Positions 1 to 10,559 are shown, counted from the stretch's first letter. The stretch is 33,102 bases of DNA from Planctomycetota bacterium (GCA_003670865.1 QWQJ01000134.1:1-33102); one strand, 5' to 3'. Numbers and translations: made by a program. Notes: generated from the sequence alone by a model not told the origin.

Positions 1-1110
1 GGTTGCATGGCCGCTCCTCACCGGATCATCGCAGTCGGCCAATGTCAGCCGCAATCCCGCCTCGCGGGGCGAGCGCGGTCGCGACGCATTGGAGCGTACC
101 AACACGCACGATTCATCAGCCACCATCACACCCCCGACGAGCCCACTTAAAACGCTGCGCACGCACGATCTGGCCCCCTGATGGGAGGAATCGGAAGGGC
201 TTGAGCCCATAGCCTGTGGCCGCAGATTGATCTGGCGTCGTAACTGCCCTCCGGGTTCAATGCCTGGAATGCTCCAAGACACAGACCCACGTGAGTTTCC
301 CAGCCGGTAGCCATCGGATGCCTCAAGTGGAATAAGCGATTCCTCCCAGCTGATTTCAAGCGATGTAGCGCCGGACGTCAGTGATCCTGTGTTTCGCACT
401 GTCGCGCTGTATTCCGCCACAGTCTCTACGAGCGCTTCGGCAGGACCCACGAGATCAAGCTCGAGAGAGGCAGTGGCAAGGGGGGCTGGTGACAAAGTAG
501 CTGGAACCGTGGCCGCTTGAGTGGCGGGAAATGGAGAGGCCGGCACGGCGGGCGCAAAACCGGCCGGCGGCAAGAGATCAGGTGCCGCATCGAGAGTCGT
601 TGCGACTGGAGCTGGAGCGAGAGCCGTTGCGACCGGAGCTGGAGCGAGAGCCGTTGCGACTGGAACTGGAGCGACCTGCACGCAGGCGGTGGCGCCACCT
701 ACAAAGACATGCGCTCCATCCAGAATTTCCACGCGGTGGCATTGCCGACCCGGTTCATCGAGCAAAAAATCGAGCGTCAATCGCCGCGATGTGCCAGCCG
801 CCAGATCAATTGTTCCTTTTTGCTCGATTGGACTGGCCGATGCGTCATGGTGGTAGCCCTTATCGAAGTAATCCACGATCCGCAATTTTTCGATCGCCTT
901 ACCAGAACGGTTGACAATTTCCACTTCAAAGGCCACTCGGTCGCCAACGTTTGCCGCCAGCGGACCTGTAATTAAAACCGCCACGAGATCTTCCGCCCTC
1001 GATGCACCGGCAAATGCTAGCAGTGTTAAGAGCGCTAGCAGACAAGCCACAGTTTTTCGACGAAGAGGCGATTGAAACTCTGTTGTACGACACACCTCAT
1101 GCATGCTCAT
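1..1110 (-). CDS. Secreted DUF11-like/CARDB-like repeat protein, C-terminus truncated by the window edge
   Basis: Manual reverse translation from 1110 gives an uninterrupted frame to the window edge: MSMHEVCRTTEFQSPLRRKTVACLLALLTLLAFAGASRAEDLVAVLITGPLAANVGDRVAFEVEIVNRSGKAIEKLRIVDYFDKGYHH... It has a signal peptide and an 'N-x-G/S' type Ig-like repeat followed by a P/A-rich linker. It is absent from the ORF track because it has no stop inside the window. Confidence 0.75.
   Translation of the reverse strand, partial: MSMHEVCRTTEFQSPLRRKTVACLLALLTLLAFAGASRAEDLVAVLITGPLAANVGDRVAFEVEIVNRSGKAIEKLRIVDYFDKGYHHDASASPIEQKGTIDLAAGTSRRLTLDFLLDEPGRQCHRVEILDGAHVFVGGATACVQVAPVPVATALAPAPVATALAPAPVATTLDAAPDLLPPAGFAPAVPASPFPATQAATVPATLSPAPLATASLELDLVGPAEALVETVAEYSATVRNTGSLTSGATSLEISWEESLIPLEASDGYRLGNSRGSVSWSIPGIEPGGQLRRQINLRPQAMGSSPSDSSHQGARSCVRSVLSGLVGGVMVADESCVLVRSNASRPRSPREAGLRLTLADCDDPVRSGHAT
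599..679. repeat. 27-bp tandem repeat, 3 copies, encoding APVATALAP-type linker repeats on the minus strand
   Basis: GTTGCGACTGGAGCTGGAGCGAGAGCC is repeated at 599, 626 and 653 with few mismatches (last copy more diverged at its end). Confidence 0.85.
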
Positions 1111-1331
1111 ATTCCTCCGCCAAGCCATACCGATCTGCCGGGCCACTTCAAAGGAAAAATGTACCACGCAGCCACTCAAACAGTGAACCGTAAAAACAAG
1201 GCTTAGCGGACAGATGCGCAAGCAATTGACTTTCAAGCCCTGCGTTCCGGCAGATACCCGGTCCCTCGGCACGCGATCAAGAGCCTGAATCGCCGCCACG
1301 ATCGCAGAGCGTGCCCGATGCTCCGATGCTG

Positions 1332-1991
1332 CTAGTCCCCGGAACGGTGTCGGACAATGTCACCCTCAACCATATAAATCACATCTTCGGCGATGTTTGT
1401 CGCCATGTCGGCAATCCGCTCAATGTGCTTTGAAACGGAATTGATACGCAGTAAATTTTCTAACTTTTCAGGATGGGCGCGAATTCCCTGCAAGATTGTG
1501 CGTCGAATCTCTTGACGGGCCTTGTCAACCGCATCATCTTCCTCCCGTACTTGCCGGGCCAGTGACGGATCGGAATTGACGACCGCGTCCAAGCACTGCT
1601 TCACCATTTCTTGAGCCTGCATCGCCATCGTGCGGATTTCAGGCGGGAGTTCGCACGGCTCGCCAGTTGAGAGTTGCGAGACCCGCTTGGCGATATTTTT
1701 AGCAAGGTCACCCATCCGTTCGAGGTCATTGTTGATTTTGAGCGCGGCGACAACAAACCGTAGATCAGCTGCGACAGGCTGGTAGAGCGCGAGCATCTTC
1801 AGGCACTCTTCTTCGACCTCCACCTCCATTCGATCGATCTCTTCGTCACTGGCCATGACTCGCTGGGCAAGATGCGTGTCGCGATTGATCAGCGCTGTAA
1901 TCGACTTCGAGATCGCCTCCTCGACAAGCGTTCCCAATCGGAGAATTTTTTCCTTTAAAAGCTCGACTTGGCGTTCAATGTGACGGGTCAT
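1332..1991 (-). CDS. phoU: Phosphate signalling complex protein PhoU
   Basis: 219 aa, MTRHIERQVELLKEKILRLGTLVEEAISKS..., with PhoU repeats (DLRFVVAALKINNDLERMGDLAKNIAKRV; HIERIADMATNIAEDVIYMVEG). Directly downstream of pstB. Confidence 0.96.
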   Translation of the reverse strand: MTRHIERQVELLKEKILRLGTLVEEAISKSITALINRDTHLAQRVMASDEEIDRMEVEVEEECLKMLALYQPVAADLRFVVAALKINNDLERMGDLAKNIAKRVSQLSTGEPCELPPEIRTMAMQAQEMVKQCLDAVVNSDPSLARQVREEDDAVDKARQEIRRTILQGIRAHPEKLENLLRINSVSKHIERIADMATNIAEDVIYMVEGDIVRHRSGD

Positions 1992-2018
1992 ATTGGGTTC
2001 AGTGCTCTTCTCAATGGA

Positions 2019-2924
2019 TTACCCAAATCGCCCGGTGACGTAGGCTTCTGTTTCTCGGAGGATTGGCTTAGTGAATATTTCCGTGGTCGGGCCGTATTCG
2101 ATCAAGCGACCAAGATACATAAAGGCCGTGTAATCGCTCGTGCGACTGGCTTGCTGCATGTTGTGAGTGACGATCAGCACCGAATACCGGCCCCGAAGTT
2201 CTTGAATGAGTTCCTCCACCTTCCCCGTCGCGATCGGATCAAGCGCAGAGCAAGGCTCATCGAGCAGGAGCACTTCGGGCTCGGCAGCGATGGCCCGAGC
2301 AATGCAAAGCCGTTGCTGCTGACCGCCTGAAAGGCCCAGTGCGCTGTCGTGAAGCCGGTCTTTGGCCTCGTCCCACAGGGCCGCCCCCCTCAGGCTTAAT
2401 TCACAAACCTCATCCAGCACGCCACGATTATTCTCGCCGTCGATGCGCAGTGAATAGACGACGTTTTCGTAAATGCTCATCGGGAACGGATTGGGCTTTT
2501 GAAACACCATGCCCATCCGCTTTCGCAGGTCGATGACATCCATTCTCGGATCGTAGATCGAATCACCGTTGAGCCGCATATCACCGGTAATGCGCACGCT
2601 CTGCACAAGATCATTGAGCCGATTGACGCTGCGCAAGAGTGTTGATTTTCCGCAGCCGCTCGGCCCCACAAGGGCTGTCACTTTGTTGTTTGGGATCGGC
2701 ATCGTAATTCCGTGGAGAGCCTGCTTTGAGCCGTACCACAGGTTGAAGCGGTCGATTTCGAGCACCGGATTTTCTGCCAGCACCTGCTCGTGCACCTCAG
2801 AAGGCACTTCGTGCCCAGCCGCAACGGCCAACAGGCGATCGGCCGAAGGCTGTGCGGCGGCCTGATCATGCGCAGCTTTGGCGTTCACGAGCATCTCCCG
2901 CGATAGAGTTGATTGCGACGGCAT
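2019..2924 (-). CDS. pstB: Phosphate ABC transporter ATP-binding protein PstB
   Basis: Walker [10 protein letters not shown], signature [14 protein letters not shown], Walker [14 protein letters not shown]; typical PstB '[14 protein letters not shown]'. Confidence 0.97.
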   Translation of the reverse strand: MPSQSTLSREMLVNAKAAHDQAAAQPSADRLLAVAAGHEVPSEVHEQVLAENPVLEIDRFNLWYGSKQALHGITMPIPNNKVTALVGPSGCGKSTLLRSVNRLNDLVQSVRITGDMRLNGDSIYDPRMDVIDLRKRMGMVFQKPNPFPMSIYENVVYSLRIDGENNRGVLDEVCELSLRGAALWDEAKDRLHDSALGLSGGQQQRLCIARAIAAEPEVLLLDEPCSALDPIATGKVEELIQELRGRYSVLIVTHNMQQASRTSDYTAFMYLGRLIEYGPTTEIFTKPILRETEAYVTGRFG

Positions 2925-3010
2925 GGCGAAGAGTCTTTGGGTGCAGGGACGCAGTTTTGAAAGATCTAGAATGCGAACACATGTGAGCGACGACCCGCCC
3001 CGATCATACT

Positions 3011-4693
3011 TTAAAAATGCTGGGCAATGTAGCGTCGCTGCAAACGCGAGCGAAACCAGATTGCGGAAACATTTAAAAGGGCAATGATCGCCACCAGCAG
3101 GAATGTGATCGTAAAGACCATCGGACGAGCCGCTTGACTATTGGGGCTCTGAAAGCCGACGTCGTAGATCAAATAAGCCAGATGCATAAACTCCCGTTCG
3201 GGATGGACAAATGGAAATGTGCCGTCGATCGGCAATTCAACGGCAAGCTTCTTGACGCCCACAAGCATCAGCGGTGCCACCTCACCCGCTCCGCGAGCCA
3301 TGGCTAAAATCAAGCCCGTCATGATACCTGGCAGGGCTCGCGGCAAAACAATACGGCGGATTGTTTGCCACTTGCCAGCGCCGCAGGCATACGAGCCCTC
3401 GCGCATCGAATTCGGCACCGCCGAAAGTGCCTCCTCGGTTGCTACGATCACAACCGGGAGCGTTAGCAATGCCAGCGTCAGTGACGCCCAGAGGAGGCCA
3501 CCTGTACCAAATGTTGGCTGGTTGTCTGCCACAAGGCTGGCCTTGAAAAAGAGGTCGTCGATGCTGGCACCGAGCACATAGCAAAAGAAACCCAGGCCGA
3601 AGGCGCCGTAGACAATACTCGGCACGCCAGCCAGATTGTTGATGGCGATGCGAATGGCGGTTGTCATCGGGCCGCGCACGGCGTATTCGCGCAGGTAGAG
3701 CGCGGCCAACACGCCAAATGGGGCAACCAGCAGCGCCATGATCAGCGTCATGGCCACCGTGCCCCAGATGGCTGGAAAGACGCCCCCAGCGCTATTGGCC
3801 TCGCGCGGATCGTCAGCCAGAAACTCCCACCAGCGAGAAAAATACACGCCACACTTGCCGGCCGTGGAAAGGCGATTTGGTTGCCACGCCCGCACGATGA
3901 GAGCCAGCGGCAGGATTGTCTTTTCTCCTGAGGCAGTTACAAATTCAACGCCCCAGCCCGCGTTTTGATCGCGTAGGCTCGCTGTTTTGGCATCCAGTGC
4001 CATGGACTGCTCTGCCACACTCGCGATCACAGCCTTTTCGGCAACAACTGCCGAAAGATACGCCCGACTCTCGCGGCCGGCATTGAGATCAGCCTGCACC
4101 ACTGCCAGTCGGGCCGCCCTTAACCGTCGCTGCAAGGCCCCGCGATCATGCCTGTCGATCCAGAGTGCCTCGCGAAAACGCTTGCGTGCCGCAGGATGCA
4201 TCTCCTGAAACGCTTGCCATGTCTGGCTAGCCCCTTCGGCGACAACACGTTCTTTGTCCAGAATTCGCAGCGGAAAGCCGTGAAACCTGCCCCCCTCCAT
4301 CCGCTCCACTGCCGTGCCCCATTCGGGCCTGCTGGTGCTGGCAATCGCTCCCTCATCAAACCATTCATAGTGGTTGCCGGTGATATCAAAATTCGCGGTG
4401 CGCACCAATTTTCTGGCCACATGCATGGCGGTGCCGTTCGATCGATCAATAAAATCTTCTCGCCCCGTGATCTCACCAAGCACCGCGCGGCCGTCTTTTA
4501 ATTCGACGAGCTCCATGGCCGCGGGCCAGAATGTACTCGCCCCTCGAATCATGATGAAGAGCAGGAGTCCTGTGATCATGGCAATCGCCAGGGCCAGTGA
4601 TCCGCCCGTCAACCAAACCCACGCTTCCCCGTGCGCATTGAGACTTGAATGCGCCGATCGTAGCCGTCGAGGCCTAGGAGTTTTAAAGTTCAT
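3011..4693 (-). CDS. pstA: Phosphate ABC transporter permease PstA with a large inserted segment
   Basis: Permease EAA region ([43 protein letters not shown]). The start is probably at [10 protein letters not shown] (4693), overlapping the pstC stop by 11 bp, rather than the track start at 4747. Confidence 0.93.
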   Translation of the reverse strand: MNFKTPRPRRLRSAHSSLNAHGEAWVWLTGGSLALAIAMITGLLLFIMIRGASTFWPAAMELVELKDGRAVLGEITGREDFIDRSNGTAMHVARKLVRTANFDITGNHYEWFDEGAIASTSRPEWGTAVERMEGGRFHGFPLRILDKERVVAEGASQTWQAFQEMHPAARKRFREALWIDRHDRGALQRRLRAARLAVVQADLNAGRESRAYLSAVVAEKAVIASVAEQSMALDAKTASLRDQNAGWGVEFVTASGEKTILPLALIVRAWQPNRLSTAGKCGVYFSRWWEFLADDPREANSAGGVFPAIWGTVAMTLIMALLVAPFGVLAALYLREYAVRGPMTTAIRIAINNLAGVPSIVYGAFGLGFFCYVLGASIDDLFFKASLVADNQPTFGTGGLLWASLTLALLTLPVVIVATEEALSAVPNSMREGSYACGAGKWQTIRRIVLPRALPGIMTGLILAMARGAGEVAPLMLVGVKKLAVELPIDGTFPFVHPEREFMHLAYLIYDVGFQSPNSQAARPMVFTITFLLVAIIALLNVSAIWFRSRLQRRYIAQHF

Positions 4694-7361
4694 AAAACCT
4701 CCGTCGAAATCGCTGACGGACAATTTCTGCCACTGTATTGACGACAAATGTCATGGCAAAAAGCGTCAGGGCTGCCAAAAAAAGCACGCGGTAATGCGAA
4801 CTCCCTCTGGCTGCTTCAGGCAACTCTGTGGCGATGGCCGCCGAGAGCGTCTGATAGCCATTGAACAGATTCCAGCCCATGAGTGGCGTGTTGCCTGCGG
4901 CCATCAGCACGACCATGGTCTCACCGACAGCGCGGCCTAATCCAATCATGACGGCGGAAAAAATCCCGCTGGCTGCTGCTGGCATGATCACTCGCACGGC
5001 GGTTTGCCATGGAGTCGCTCCGGCACCAAGAGAGGCACTGCGTAAATGATCCGGCACACTGGAGAGTGCATCGTCAGCGATCGTAAAGATCAGCGGTATG
5101 ATCGCAAAGCTCATGCCGACCGCTACAACCAGCGCGTTGCGCTGGACATACGTGCCAAAAAGACTCCCTCGCGTGTCGAGTCGCAGTGCATCTAAAAACA
5201 TGGCCGCCGCCACAGCCAACGACACGGCGCACACAAGGCTGATGCCAAGCATCACCAACGAAACAATCGCTGCCTGACGCTGCGACCAATCGAAACTCTT
5301 GCGACGCAGCCAGGGATTGACGAACCGTCCACTGAGCAGTGCTGTGAGAACGCCTGCTAAAGGGAGGAGTGCCAATACCCAGCCGCCCAAGCCGCTGCCC
5401 CCGCGACCGTTGAGCCAGGCGCGAAAATCGTTCTGGAAAAGAATCTGTTCGACCAGTGGAGCGGCACACCACGCCACCAGCACGCCCGTTGGCAAGGCGA
5501 CTAATCCAATGACAGGAAAGCGCCAGCCACTCAGTCGGCTGCGCACGCCAGCGGGCAAAAGTTGCCAGAGGTGCGCCCCAGCGATCAGGGTCAGCGGCAC
5601 AGCAAAAATCCCGGTGATCACTGACATCACTGCCTGCTCAATCAGCGGCGCAAAAATAAGACCGGCAATAAACCCCAAGACAACGCTCGGCAGGCTGGCC
5701 ATCATCTCAATCGTGGGCTTAATCCGGGCTTTCCAGCGAGGGTGCATGAATTGGCTGGCATAGAGGGCTGCCAGAATCGCAACCGGCGCGGCAAACAGCA
5801 TTGAGAAAAGGGTAGCCTTAAACGTGCCAAAAATCAGTGGCACCAGACCAAACTTTGACTCAAACGATTCGTGTCCTGTTGTTTCCCACGCGTGTACGGC
5901 AGTGGGATAATTTTCATACCAGACTCGACCAAACAGCGATCGTGCTGAAACCTCCGGAAAACCGGCGTCGAAGCTCCAGGCACTAACGCGAGAGGCATCA
6001 GCCGCCAGAAGCTTATCTTCTCTGGGCGAGATGAGAAGTTGGTCGGCTGGCTGAACCAGTATTCCCGCAGCCGTGGCTGGCACGCTGAGCACGGTTGCTG
6101 CGGTAGTGGCCTGCAACAGACGAATTGTGCCGCTGCTATCCGCAACGGCAAACAGGCGAGAACGCGGTGATACGGCCAAGGCTGTGACTGCCGCTATTTC
6201 GCCGGCCCGATTCGATCCAGACGCTGGTGGAAAGATTTTTGCCGCCACCATTTGTAACCCGTCCACAGCCTCCGCGGTGGCCGCTCGAATGGCAAAGTAT
6301 GTGCTCACCGTTCCTGTCGTATCGGCCACTATCAGCGATGTGCCGCCAAACAGTCGGGCCACTGCCACGACTTCCTCACCTTCGGCGGTAACTCGAAACG
6401 ATTCCATCAACCGCGGCGATTCCACATCACGAATCTCATACCGCAGAATCTGTCCATTGGCAGCAATCACAAAGAGTTGGTCGCCTAGTTCCGAAACTCG
6501 CACAAACCGAACTCTTGCTGCTGCCCTCATTGGCCCTTCTTGTGAATGATCCGCGACCGGGTCGTCAATGGGCTCGGCCACGGGCTCGATCGTGGCCCCC
6601 AAGGATGTCACGACCATCTGATCGGTGAGCAAATTACGCCGTGTCAACACCGTCTCTACCCGCACGCGGCCCTGTTCATCAAGGGCTGCTACCAACGGCC
6701 CGCTGGCGAGCGGCGTGATGTCTACATCGATCACACGGGCAACGAGCTCACTCGACGCCTGCTCGGCCAACTCGGTGATCAGGGTAACTTGAGTGTATTG
6801 ACCATTCGTATTATGCACGATCACCTTGCCCTGCCAATGGTGGGATTCTCCGCGATTGATGGCGGGCATGCCGGGCGGCAGATCAGTGGCTGCTAAAAAA
6901 GTTGATTCAAGCCCAATGCGTCCACTGCGAAATGAACCGTCGCCAAAGCCCACGACTGCAGAAATGGTTCCGGGGATGACCCGGATCGCGGTGGCTCCGG
7001 TTAAGCCGCAATCGGCCGCCGAGCGATCCACAAGCGGCTCTCCGTCGGCGACGCCAAAGACATGCAGGTGACCGGCTGTAGCATCCAAGAGCCAACCCAC
7101 GCTGCCCGATTCATCCGTGCCCAGAGCGGTTGCCGCTGTAGGAGTGTGTGCAAGTGGCGTTGTGTGTGCCCAACCAAACACAGCCGAACGAAAGAGTGGC
7201 AGTGCCACCGCCAGCAAAAACATACCCACCAAAAGCACAGCCACAATGGTGCTGATACCGCCGAGGGTGATCAGGATCCGTGCCAAGCGGTCTCCCGCCT
7301 TCACCCACGGGTGGGTCGTGCGTCGCCGCGGGCGACCCGTAAATGTGGCCTTGGATTGCAT
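4683..7361 (-). CDS. pstC: Phosphate ABC transporter permease PstC with a long beta-rich insertion
   Basis: C-terminal permease motifs (SLGAGATPWQTAVRVIMPAAASGIFSAVMIGLGRAVGETMVVLMAAGN). N-terminal TM segment, then several hundred residues of beta-propeller-like sequence. Start chosen at MQSKATF (7361) to avoid overlap with pstS; the ORF extends to 7439. Confidence 0.92.
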   Translation of the reverse strand: MQSKATFTGRPRRRTTHPWVKAGDRLARILITLGGISTIVAVLLVGMFLLAVALPLFRSAVFGWAHTTPLAHTPTAATALGTDESGSVGWLLDATAGHLHVFGVADGEPLVDRSAADCGLTGATAIRVIPGTISAVVGFGDGSFRSGRIGLESTFLAATDLPPGMPAINRGESHHWQGKVIVHNTNGQYTQVTLITELAEQASSELVARVIDVDITPLASGPLVAALDEQGRVRVETVLTRRNLLTDQMVVTSLGATIEPVAEPIDDPVADHSQEGPMRAAARVRFVRVSELGDQLFVIAANGQILRYEIRDVESPRLMESFRVTAEGEEVVAVARLFGGTSLIVADTTGTVSTYFAIRAATAEAVDGLQMVAAKIFPPASGSNRAGEIAAVTALAVSPRSRLFAVADSSGTIRLLQATTAATVLSVPATAAGILVQPADQLLISPREDKLLAADASRVSAWSFDAGFPEVSARSLFGRVWYENYPTAVHAWETTGHESFESKFGLVPLIFGTFKATLFSMLFAAPVAILAALYASQFMHPRWKARIKPTIEMMASLPSVVLGFIAGLIFAPLIEQAVMSVITGIFAVPLTLIAGAHLWQLLPAGVRSRLSGWRFPVIGLVALPTGVLVAWCAAPLVEQILFQNDFRAWLNGRGGSGLGGWVLALLPLAGVLTALLSGRFVNPWLRRKSFDWSQRQAAIVSLVMLGISLVCAVSLAVAAAMFLDALRLDTRGSLFGTYVQRNALVVAVGMSFAIIPLIFTIADDALSSVPDHLRSASLGAGATPWQTAVRVIMPAAASGIFSAVMIGLGRAVGETMVVLMAAGNTPLMGWNLFNGYQTLSAAIATELPEAARGSSHYRVLFLAALTLFAMTFVVNTVAEIVRQRFRRRFYEL

Positions 7362-7410
7362 GGCCGAGTATAGCCCTCGCGGGCGGCGACTTTCTGGAGC
7401 AGCCAATCGC

Positions 7411-8442
7411 TCAGGGATTTTTAAGGCCAATGCTTTCAAGTGCCCGCTTGGCCACTGGTCCAGTTACCGGCAAATAGCCATCTTTTTTGACGTCGGCCTG
7501 ACCGGTGCCGCTCAGCACATATCGCAAGAACTCTTTCCGCAGCGGATCAAGTTGGCTGCCGGGCTTGTAGTTGACGCTGATGTAGAGAAACCTCGCCAGC
7601 GGATATTCTCCGGAATAGGCAAACTTCGGCTCTGGCGGAATAGATGCCCCACCCGTTTTCAGGGCAAGCGGCACAGCCCGCACATCGGAAGTCTTATAGC
7701 CAATGCCGCTGTATCCGATGCCAAATTTGTCGCTGGCAACCGATTGCACGACCGACGAACTGCCCGGTTGCTCTTTGACCGTTGGCTTGAAGTCGCCTTT
7801 AAAGAGCGCGTTTTCCTTAAAGTAACCATAGGTGCCGCTGGTGGCGTTGCGACCATAAAGACTGATCGGCTTATCCTTCCACTCACCGTCGAGGCCCAGT
7901 TCGCCCCACGTGGTGACGTCGTTCTTTTCACCACCTTTACGGTTCTTGGAAAAGATGGCGTCGACTTGTTGCAGCGACAGACTCTTGAGGGGATTATCTT
8001 TGTGAACAAAGACGGCCAGCATGTCGATAGCCGCAGGCACAACCGTGGGCGGGTAGCCGTGCTTCTCTTTAAAGGTGTCGATCTCCGTCGGTTTCCAGTC
8101 GCGGCTCATGGGACCAAAGGTGCTGGTGCCCTCGGTAAGTGCCGGGGGTGCCGACGCCGAACCCTTCCCTTCGATTCCCTCAGTGACGCTGGGATAAAAC
8201 TTTTTAAAACCCTCCGCCCACAGGCTCACAAGGTTGTTCATCGTGTCAGAGCCAACACACTTAAGCGAGCCAGCCACTTCTCCTGAGACTTTTTCATAGG
8301 CTTTGAGCGCGGGGTCGATTTCTTGCCCGCTGACCTGAGAAAAACTGACCGCAGCCAGCCAGCAGGCCACGAACCGCAGACTTTTTTGCCATCCAATCAT
8401 GATATTTCTGATCCGCTTGGGGATGGGTGTGTTGTTATGCAT
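7411..8442 (-). CDS. pstS: Phosphate-binding periplasmic protein PstS
   Basis: Signal peptide (KSLRFVACWLAAVSFSQVSGQE) followed by LKCVGSDTMNNLVSLWAEGF...GRNATSGTYGYFKE. First gene of the pst cluster. Alternative starts at 8553 and 8400. Confidence 0.93.
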   Translation of the reverse strand: MHNNTPIPKRIRNIMIGWQKSLRFVACWLAAVSFSQVSGQEIDPALKAYEKVSGEVAGSLKCVGSDTMNNLVSLWAEGFKKFYPSVTEGIEGKGSASAPPALTEGTSTFGPMSRDWKPTEIDTFKEKHGYPPTVVPAAIDMLAVFVHKDNPLKSLSLQQVDAIFSKNRKGGEKNDVTTWGELGLDGEWKDKPISLYGRNATSGTYGYFKENALFKGDFKPTVKEQPGSSSVVQSVASDKFGIGYSGIGYKTSDVRAVPLALKTGGASIPPEPKFAYSGEYPLARFLYISVNYKPGSQLDPLRKEFLRYVLSGTGQADVKKDGYLPVTGPVAKRALESIGLKNP

Positions 8443-8651
8443 TGACAGGGGTTCTATTGCGTTTTGAACCGAGAATCTCAGAGGCTCAAGCGGCAGCGGG
8501 CTCGCCCGGCCTTCAGCGGCCAACGGTATAGCCTCTGATTGTGAGCGTTTCATGAGCGATCGTGGGCAACGCTCAAGAAGGCTCGAAAAATGGCCGGGAT
8601 CTCTAGTCCACTGCAGACTACGGCCTTTGCAGAGCTTATTCCTAATTGCTT

Positions 8652-9467
8652 TTAGTTCTCGTCGATACGACGCAGGTAATCGATGCTTTCGCGAGCGATT
8701 CGTTCTGGACCCAGCGAGTAATCAAAGATCTCAACGCTCATCCAACCGGCGTAGCGGATCTCCGCGAGGGCAAGAAAAATCGGGACAAAATCGATCGCTC
8801 CAAAGCCAGGGCCCTGCAAGTTTGTGTCGTTGGCATGAAAGTGCTCCAGATGCCGAGCGCTGGTGCGAATGATCTCAGGAATGGAAAGCGACTCACTCGA
8901 CATTGCCCTGACATCGAGATGCAGACGCACGTGTGGAGAACTGATCCGCTCGATCAGTTTGCAAGTCTCATCAGCCGTTGTCAGCACGTCTGTTTCGGCG
9001 GGAGTGAGTGGTTCCAGGGCAACCAGCGTGTCAGTGGTTTCAAGCACGGGCACCAACCGGGAAAACACTTCATAGAGATAGTCGCTGGCCTGCTCCAAGG
9101 AAACGCCAGGAATCAGGCTGCGTTGCTTTGGTGAACCAAACACCAGCACGCGTCCGCCAATGTCGGCGGACAGTCGAGCCAGTTCGCCAAGATAGTCGAC
9201 GGTACGCTGCCGCACGGCCGGATCGGGATCGGCCACATGGAGGCCTTCGGTTTGTGCCAGCAACCAGTGGAGGCCAACGCACTCAAGGCCTGCTCGGGCA
9301 ATCGTCCGGCGGATTTCGCTGCGGCTGTGCGGCGACAAATCGGTGGCCCGCGATGCAAGCGTAAAGGGGGCCAACTCGATCCCTGCATAGCCGCACTCGG
9401 CGGCAAAGTCGCAGGCCTTGGCAAGCGGCCAATTGACAAAGGTTTCATTGCAGATGGCATACCGCAT
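8652..9467 (-). CDS. Sugar phosphate isomerase/epimerase (xylose isomerase-like TIM barrel)
   Basis: 271 aa, MRYAICNETFVNWPLAKACDFAAECGYAGIELAPFTL...HLDVRAMSSE...HFHANDTN...; AP endonuclease 2-like fold signature. Confidence 0.88.
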   Translation of the reverse strand: MRYAICNETFVNWPLAKACDFAAECGYAGIELAPFTLASRATDLSPHSRSEIRRTIARAGLECVGLHWLLAQTEGLHVADPDPAVRQRTVDYLGELARLSADIGGRVLVFGSPKQRSLIPGVSLEQASDYLYEVFSRLVPVLETTDTLVALEPLTPAETDVLTTADETCKLIERISSPHVRLHLDVRAMSSESLSIPEIIRTSARHLEHFHANDTNLQGPGFGAIDFVPIFLALAEIRYAGWMSVEIFDYSLGPERIARESIDYLRRIDEN

Positions 9468-9479
9468 GGTGACTCTCTC

Positions 9480-10559
9480 TCACTTGACGGTGGCACATTT
9501 TCCGGTTCGAGCTGATTCATAACAAGCCGTAACAATCGCAACCGCTTTGCGACCCTCGCGACCATCGAGCGACGGTGATCGACCGGCAGAAAGAGCCTGA
9601 ATAAATTCTCTGAAATTGCGTTGGTGGCAGATGTCTGCAATGGCCATCGGATCGGCCGCACCCCCCGATGTGGTACTCGCCCCACTGAATCGGCCCCGCG
9701 TGGCGTCGTCATCGGCTTTAGCGTCGCGAAACTGCCACGCGGTTAATTGCTCTTCAACAATCTCGGCGGTTCCGTCGCGGCCCCCAAACAAAAAGCGACG
9801 CAACTGACCAGGATAGAGACTCGTGGCGGCAAGGATTTGCCCCAAGGCACCGTTTCGAAATCGGAGAACCGCCACGCAAGTGTCCTCCACTTCGAGGCCG
9901 GCCGTGGGATGCGACCGCGTTGCCGTCAACGCCAGAACGCTCTGAACCGGATTTTCACCTGCTCCTAGCTCCGGCATCGTAGCCGCGACAATCCACTGCA
10001 GTGCATCAACGCTGTGAATTGACTGATTCATTAAGCTGCCGCCACCATCAAGGGCCAGCGTGCCTTGCCAGCGGCCGGCTCCATAATAAGAATCGTCCCG
10101 CCACCACGGCACAGAACCGACAGCCACGGCAATCTGGCCAAATCGTCCGGCACGAGCAGCAGCATGGACGGCTTGCACAACGGGGTTGAATCGCTGCGGG
10201 AAAATCGCCCCGAGCGTGACGCCGGCTTTGCTGGTAGCCGCGAGCATTCGATCGATTCGTTTGAGCGATATCTCCAGCGGCTTTTCGCAGATCACGTGAA
10301 TGCCCCGGCGAGCGGCAGCGGTCACAGCATCAAGATGTGCTCCTGAGGGCGTGGCCACGGTGACAAAATCTAATTTTTCGCGACGCAGCATCCTGGAAGT
10401 ATCGCCGTACCACACGCAGTTAAATTCCTCGGCAAATGCCCTGCCTTTTTCTTCGGTGCGGCAACTAGCAGCGACAAGCGTGATGCCGTCGATGCCAGCG
10501 AGAGCGCGGGCGTGCAGCCGAGCAATGGCCCCAATGCCAATAATGGCGACACGCATCAA
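9480..10559 (-). CDS. Gfo/Idh/MocA family oxidoreductase
   Basis: N-terminal Rossmann VAIIGIGAIARLHARAL; CEKPLEISLKRIDRML motif typical of the family. Confidence 0.93.
   Translation of the reverse strand: MMRVAIIGIGAIARLHARALAGIDGITLVAASCRTEEKGRAFAEEFNCVWYGDTSRMLRREKLDFVTVATPSGAHLDAVTAAARRGIHVICEKPLEISLKRIDRMLAATSKAGVTLGAIFPQRFNPVVQAVHAAARAGRFGQIAVAVGSVPWWRDDSYYGAGRWQGTLALDGGGSLMNQSIHSVDALQWIVAATMPELGAGENPVQSVLALTATRSHPTAGLEVEDTCVAVLRFRNGALGQILAATSLYPGQLRRFLFGGRDGTAEIVEEQLTAWQFRDAKADDDATRGRFSGASTTSGGAADPMAIADICHQRNFREFIQALSAGRSPSLDGREGRKAVAIVTACYESARTGKCATVK

Noticed and set aside
599-679. Possible CRISPR-like array
   Set aside because: Direct 27-bp repeats without spacers; it is an in-frame coding tandem repeat.
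7117-8286. 389-aa plus-strand ORF opposite pstS/pstC
   Set aside because: Antisense shadow of confidently identified genes; no recognisable domains, composition typical of complementary-strand reading in GC-rich DNA.
8443-8651. Pho box upstream of pstS
   Set aside because: I looked for CTGTCAT-type direct repeats and saw no convincing match; regulation by PhoB cannot be claimed.
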